Positions 60,822 through 64,000 of a stretch of 64,000 bases of DNA are shown here, piece by piece. Source of the DNA: an uncultured Alphaproteobacteria bacterium (GTDB taxonomy: Bacteria > Pseudomonadota > Alphaproteobacteria > RF32 > CAG-239); NCBI GenBank assembly GCA_910577095.1, contig CAJTLY010000001.1, positions 37,483 through 101,482 of the forward strand, in the 5' to 3' direction. Made by a program: the position numbers and the translations under genes. How positions within the stretch are numbered: position 1 is the first letter of the stretch; each line of letters opens with the position of its first letter. The notes beneath the pieces were generated by a model, which worked only from the letters and a program-made list of their open reading frames with translations, did not search any database and was not told the origin of the DNA.

Positions 60822-62546
60822 TCAACCTCTCATTGCATCTTCAATAATAAATTGCACCTGATTGCGTCCCTGCCAATTGTCTTTGCGCAAGGTTCCGGCC
60901 AGATTAAATACTTCGCCGTGATGATTCAGCAGCGCTTTGCCGATTTCGTTATCGGCGGCGCGAAAAGCCATTGCCTTTAGAGTTCCGCCGCTCAGGGAAC
61001 CGAGCTGACAGCGTATGTGACCGCTGCCGACAATATCGGAGTGCAGAATGCGGACATTGCTCAGCATCAGCCGCGGTTCGGGATTGCCGGCCCCGAAAGG
61101 TTCCAGCAGCGCCAGACGATCGGCAAATTCCGGGGTGGCTGCGTTAAGACTGACGATCCCGTCAATTTCCACCACCGGGGTCAGCGTTTCCGTCCCCAAA
61201 TATTTTTCGGCATATTCCCCGGCAAAGGTACGAAAAGCTTCCAGATTGCTTTCTTCAAGTGAAAAACCGGCTGCCATATTGTGGCCGCCCCCTTTGGTCA
61301 GCAAGCCTTTTTCTTTGGCGGCCATCACCAAAGCGCCGATGTTGAGGCCGGGAATTGAGCGGGCGGAGCCTTTAACTTCGTCAGCCTCAATCGACATCAC
61401 AAACGACGGCAGATTATATCTTTCTTTCAGTTTGCCGGCGACAATTCCGATCACGCCCTGATGCCAGTCTTGTCCGTACACAAAAGCGATCGGATATTGC
61501 TGAGGCGTTCCTTCCAGCGTTTCCATGGCCTGCAACAAGACATAGGCTTCTATTTCTTTACGAAGCGCATTACAAGAGTCCAGTTTGTCGGCCAGCACGG
61601 CGGCTTCAAAATCGTCGGCGGCACATAACAGCCGGTTTCCGATCGAAGCTTCGCCGACCCGGCCGCCGGCGTTGATCCTTGGTCCCAATACATAACCGAG
61701 ATGATAACTTGAAGGCGCTTCCGTGACCGAAGCTTTGTCAATCAGCGCCTTGATGCCGCAGTTCTGCCGTAACGACATAATTTTCAGCCCCTGACGGACA
61801 AACGCCCGGTTCAGTCCCAACAGCGGCACCACATCGCAAACGGTTCCCAAAGCGACCAAATCCAACCATTTCATCAGATCCGGCGCCGGTCGGGCAGCAT
61901 AAAAACCGCGATTGCGAAGCTGACGGTTAACCGCAACCACGGTAAGAAATACCACGCCGACTGCGGCCAGATACTTCAAATCGGGGTGTTCATCGTCTTC
62001 GTCAAGACGCTTCGGATTGACAACCGCATAGATATCGGGCAGTTTGGTTTCCGCTTCGTGGTGGTCCAGCACAATCACGTCCATTCCTTGGTCGCGTGCA
62101 TATTCCAAAACCTCAAAAGCCGTCGTTCCGCAATCGGTCGTTATCAACAGCTTCGTACCGATGGCGGCAAATTCGTCAACCGCGCTTTTGCTCGGCCCGT
62201 AGCCCTCTTCCCGCTCGGGAATATGGACCGGCACCTTGCAGCCGACCGATTGCAAGAACAATTTCAGCAGTGACGATGAGGTGGCGCCGTCAACGTCATA
62301 ATCGCCGATAACGGCTGCTTGTTCTCCGTTTTCCACCGCCTCTGCAATTCGCGCCGCCGCTTTTTCCATATCTTTCAGACAAGCGGGATCCGGCATCAGA
62401 TTTTGCAGTTTGGGATATAAAAAGTCGTTGCTTTGCCCTATGTCAATTCCCCGCGAGACCATGATTTGCGCCACCACCGGCGGGAGACCGTAACGGGCGG
62501 CAACAAGTTCGGCGGCATTTTCGTCAAACCCCGCAAATTTCCACAT
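60822..62546 (-). CDS. recJ: Single-stranded-DNA exonuclease RecJ
   Basis: 5'-3' ssDNA exonuclease for recombination and mismatch repair. The 574-aa protein has DHH-family motifs (VIGDYDVDGATSSSLLK, ITTDCGT, VLDHHEAE), DHHA1 (GGGHNMAAGFSLEE) and an OB fold at the end. ATG 62546 starts MWKFAGFDENAAELVAARYG; a longer frame to 62708 has no family support. Confidence 0.94.
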   Translation of the reverse strand: MWKFAGFDENAAELVAARYGLPPVVAQIMVSRGIDIGQSNDFLYPKLQNLMPDPACLKDMEKAAARIAEAVENGEQAAVIGDYDVDGATSSSLLKLFLQSVGCKVPVHIPEREEGYGPSKSAVDEFAAIGTKLLITTDCGTTAFEVLEYARDQGMDVIVLDHHEAETKLPDIYAVVNPKRLDEDDEHPDLKYLAAVGVVFLTVVAVNRQLRNRGFYAARPAPDLMKWLDLVALGTVCDVVPLLGLNRAFVRQGLKIMSLRQNCGIKALIDKASVTEAPSSYHLGYVLGPRINAGGRVGEASIGNRLLCAADDFEAAVLADKLDSCNALRKEIEAYVLLQAMETLEGTPQQYPIAFVYGQDWHQGVIGIVAGKLKERYNLPSFVMSIEADEVKGSARSIPGLNIGALVMAAKEKGLLTKGGGHNMAAGFSLEESNLEAFRTFAGEYAEKYLGTETLTPVVEIDGIVSLNAATPEFADRLALLEPFGAGNPEPRLMLSNVRILHSDIVGSGHIRCQLGSLSGGTLKAMAFRAADNEIGKALLNHHGEVFNLAGTLRKDNWQGRNQVQFIIEDAMRG

Positions 62547-62607
62547 ATTTCCGCCTAAGGATTTGGTATTGTCAAAGCAGTTGTCCACGGCAGTATTCCT
62601 TTGGTTG

Positions 62608-63228
62608 TTAGTAACTGATGTAAATTTCGGCACGCCGGTTAAGACGTTCGCCTTCGGGCATAATTTCCCGATACAGCGGCTGACTGTCAGACAACGCTTC
62701 AACGGCAACCGATTTTTGGGGTACGCCGGCCCGGATTAAAGCAGCGGCAACGTTCTCGGCCCGTTTGAGCGAGGTTTGAAAATTGATCATTTTGTGAGTG
62801 GCCATATCGGTGTTGCGGGTACGGCTGGAAGAAAAGCCATAAACCGTAACATGGGCGTTTTTACGTTTGGCCAACCGGGCAACATAACGAATTTCATTGT
62901 CATATTCCGGCGCAATAACGGCGCTGCCGTCCGCAAACAAAATAGTTGCCGCTTGATAAGCGACGGAAGGTTCAACTGCAGCCGCAATTGTTTTTTTCGA
63001 CGTGTTCCGACGTTTTTCGGCGGTCGAAGCTTTTTCCCGGGTTATCGGTTTGACCGGCGCCGCGGTTGTCTGTTCGCCTTGTTTGTGAATCGGCTGATAG
63101 CTGTTTGCCGCCGGTTGAGACGTTTCCGCCGGTTTGGGGGGCGATTGTTCTGCAGACGTGCACGCGCTCAGAAAACCACACAAAATCATCGCTGCCGCAT
63201 ACCCGGCCTTCTTGTTTTTCCGTAACAT
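62608..63228 (-). CDS. OmpA-like lipoprotein
   Basis: A 206-aa protein with signal peptide and lipobox LSAC, a Pro/Thr/Lys linker (to about residue 85) and an OmpA-C-like domain (ATILFADGSAVIAPEYDNEIRYVARL, ..., GERLNRRAEIYISY). Probably attached to the outer membrane and touching peptidoglycan. Single gene. Confidence 0.75.
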   Translation of the reverse strand: MLRKNKKAGYAAAMILCGFLSACTSAEQSPPKPAETSQPAANSYQPIHKQGEQTTAAPVKPITREKASTAEKRRNTSKKTIAAAVEPSVAYQAATILFADGSAVIAPEYDNEIRYVARLAKRKNAHVTVYGFSSSRTRNTDMATHKMINFQTSLKRAENVAAALIRAGVPQKSVAVEALSDSQPLYREIMPEGERLNRRAEIYISY

Positions 63229-63388
63229 TTTCTTCCCCCGTTTGATTGATAAACTTTAACATTTTTAACGTAATAATCATGATAACACAAGCGGAAAATT
63301 GTAAAATAGAAACTTTTTAAAAATCAATTTGTCTTTTATAAAATATTGTTATATCATTTTAGAACAGTTGATAAGGGAGGAATATATT

Positions 63389-63988
63389 ATGTCAAAAATA
63401 TGCAAACTTTTTATGATGTTGATGCTGGTTGCCGCCTGCTCCGAAAAAGACAGCCGCGAACCGCTGACGATTACCACTTCGGAAGGAAATACGGTCACTT
63501 ATAAAGTGGAACTGGCGCAAAGCCGCGAAGAACTCACCACCGGTCTGATGAACCGTACCGCCATGGAAGCCGATTCCGGGATGATTTTTGACCTGTCCGC
63601 TTTCAACAATGTTCCGACCGCCATGTGGATGAAAGACACCAAACTGGCGTTGGATATGCTTTTTATCGATCGTGACGGCATGATCTTTTGGATCTATGAA
63701 AACGCCGAGCCGGATTCTTTAAAAATGATCGTTTCGCCCTATCCCGCTTTTGCGGTTCTGGAAGTTAACGCCGGTGACGTCGCCGCCAAAGGCATCAAAA
63801 TCGGCGATACCGTAAATTACAAAATTTTCAATCGTGACGGCGAAGAAAAAAGCGTCAGCGCTGACCCGGCTGCCGAAGACAAAAACGAAACCGACGTTTC
63901 TGAGGTAAAAGAGCCGGAAGCACCGACAGAAACCGTTGCCGCGGATGAAGCACCGGCGGACGAAGTCGAAAAGAAAGCCGAAGAATAA
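63389..63988 (+). CDS. DUF192-family lipoprotein
   Basis: A 199-aa protein with lipobox VAAC and a DUF192 domain (VELAQSREELTTGLMNR, GMIFDLSAFNNVPTAMWMKDTKLALDMLFID, YAFAVLEVNAGDVAAKGIKIGD in outline). The tail is Glu/Ala/Pro-rich, as in linkers. ATG 63389 has GGGAGGA upstream; an earlier frame start at 63329 is less likely. Confidence 0.8.
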   Translation: MSKICKLFMMLMLVAACSEKDSREPLTITTSEGNTVTYKVELAQSREELTTGLMNRTAMEADSGMIFDLSAFNNVPTAMWMKDTKLALDMLFIDRDGMIFWIYENAEPDSLKMIVSPYPAFAVLEVNAGDVAAKGIKIGDTVNYKIFNRDGEEKSVSADPAAEDKNETDVSEVKEPEAPTETVAADEAPADEVEKKAEE

Positions 63989-64000
63989 ATATTGCGACGG

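Overview
The window is a 64 kb stretch of a Gram-negative alphaproteobacterial chromosome of roughly even GC content. Signs of this lineage are a CcrM-type adenine methyltransferase, an lspA-bamF-M16 peptidase cluster, a recO-parC pair, an lpxA-independent pyrG-pagP-kdsA block and a yejEF transporter. AdhE, the bifunctional acetaldehyde/alcohol dehydrogenase, and many secreted or repeat-rich surface proteins suggest a fermentative, host- or gut-associated member. That last placement is inference. Most of the sequence is ordinary core genome.

Layout. 1-2.9 kb: a large autotransporter running off the left edge (minus strand). 3.1-5.0 kb: accB-accC (minus). 5.2-9.7 kb: secreted or membrane proteins of unknown role, including an HExxH protein and a membrane-anchored lysozyme-like protein. 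9.8-10.2 kb: tRNA-Phe, whose 3' end and terminator are duplicated. 10.3-19.2 kb: adhE, an SPFH/NfeD pair, an HExxH protein, rnhB, a codon-biased small gene and ccrM. 19.4-25.0 kb: two tandem ppx/gppA paralogues, rlmE, an RsmB-family methyltransferase, tRNA-Leu and mgtE. 25.1-32.2 kb: lspA, bamF, two M16 peptidases, pgi, mutL and tRNA-His. 32.2-34.1 kb: a decayed IS200/IS605 end, small genes and tRNA-Gly with a second tRNA-end duplication. 34.2-45.0 kb: ppiD, tpiA, secG, pyrG, pagP, kdsA, two small paralogous membrane proteins, recO and parC. 54.5-64 kb: yejF, yejE and a sulfatase-like membrane protein in one operon, then rpsD, a DUF502 protein, recJ, an OmpA-like lipoprotein and a DUF192 lipoprotein.

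The most notable part is an 8.27 kb prophage (about 45951-54216). It lies between two copies of a dif-like Xer site; the right copy closely resembles the 28-bp chromosomal dif. It encodes no integrase, which fits integration by the host XerC/XerD at the replication terminus. In order it carries: a winged-helix replication initiator whose gene contains an iteron/palindrome cluster followed by an AT-rich tract (a lambda O-like origin); a zinc-ribbon protein; overlapping genes; a P-loop packaging-type ATPase; a 297-aa candidate double jelly-roll major capsid protein; several tiny membrane proteins; a beta-rich vertex-like protein; a collar-domain spike; a tail-fibre-assembly-like protein; a SleB-type muralytic enzyme; holin-like peptides; a 38-aa basic peptide; and, convergent, a Bor-family lipoprotein with an unknown protein that may regulate lysogeny. 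No terminase, portal, tail-tube or filamentous coat gene is visible. The set best fits a very small tailless, membrane-containing (PM2/corticovirus- or FLiP-like) temperate phage living at dif. The capsid and virion assignments are inferences from gene order, size and composition; the ATPase, collar, SleB and Bor calls rest on visible motifs.
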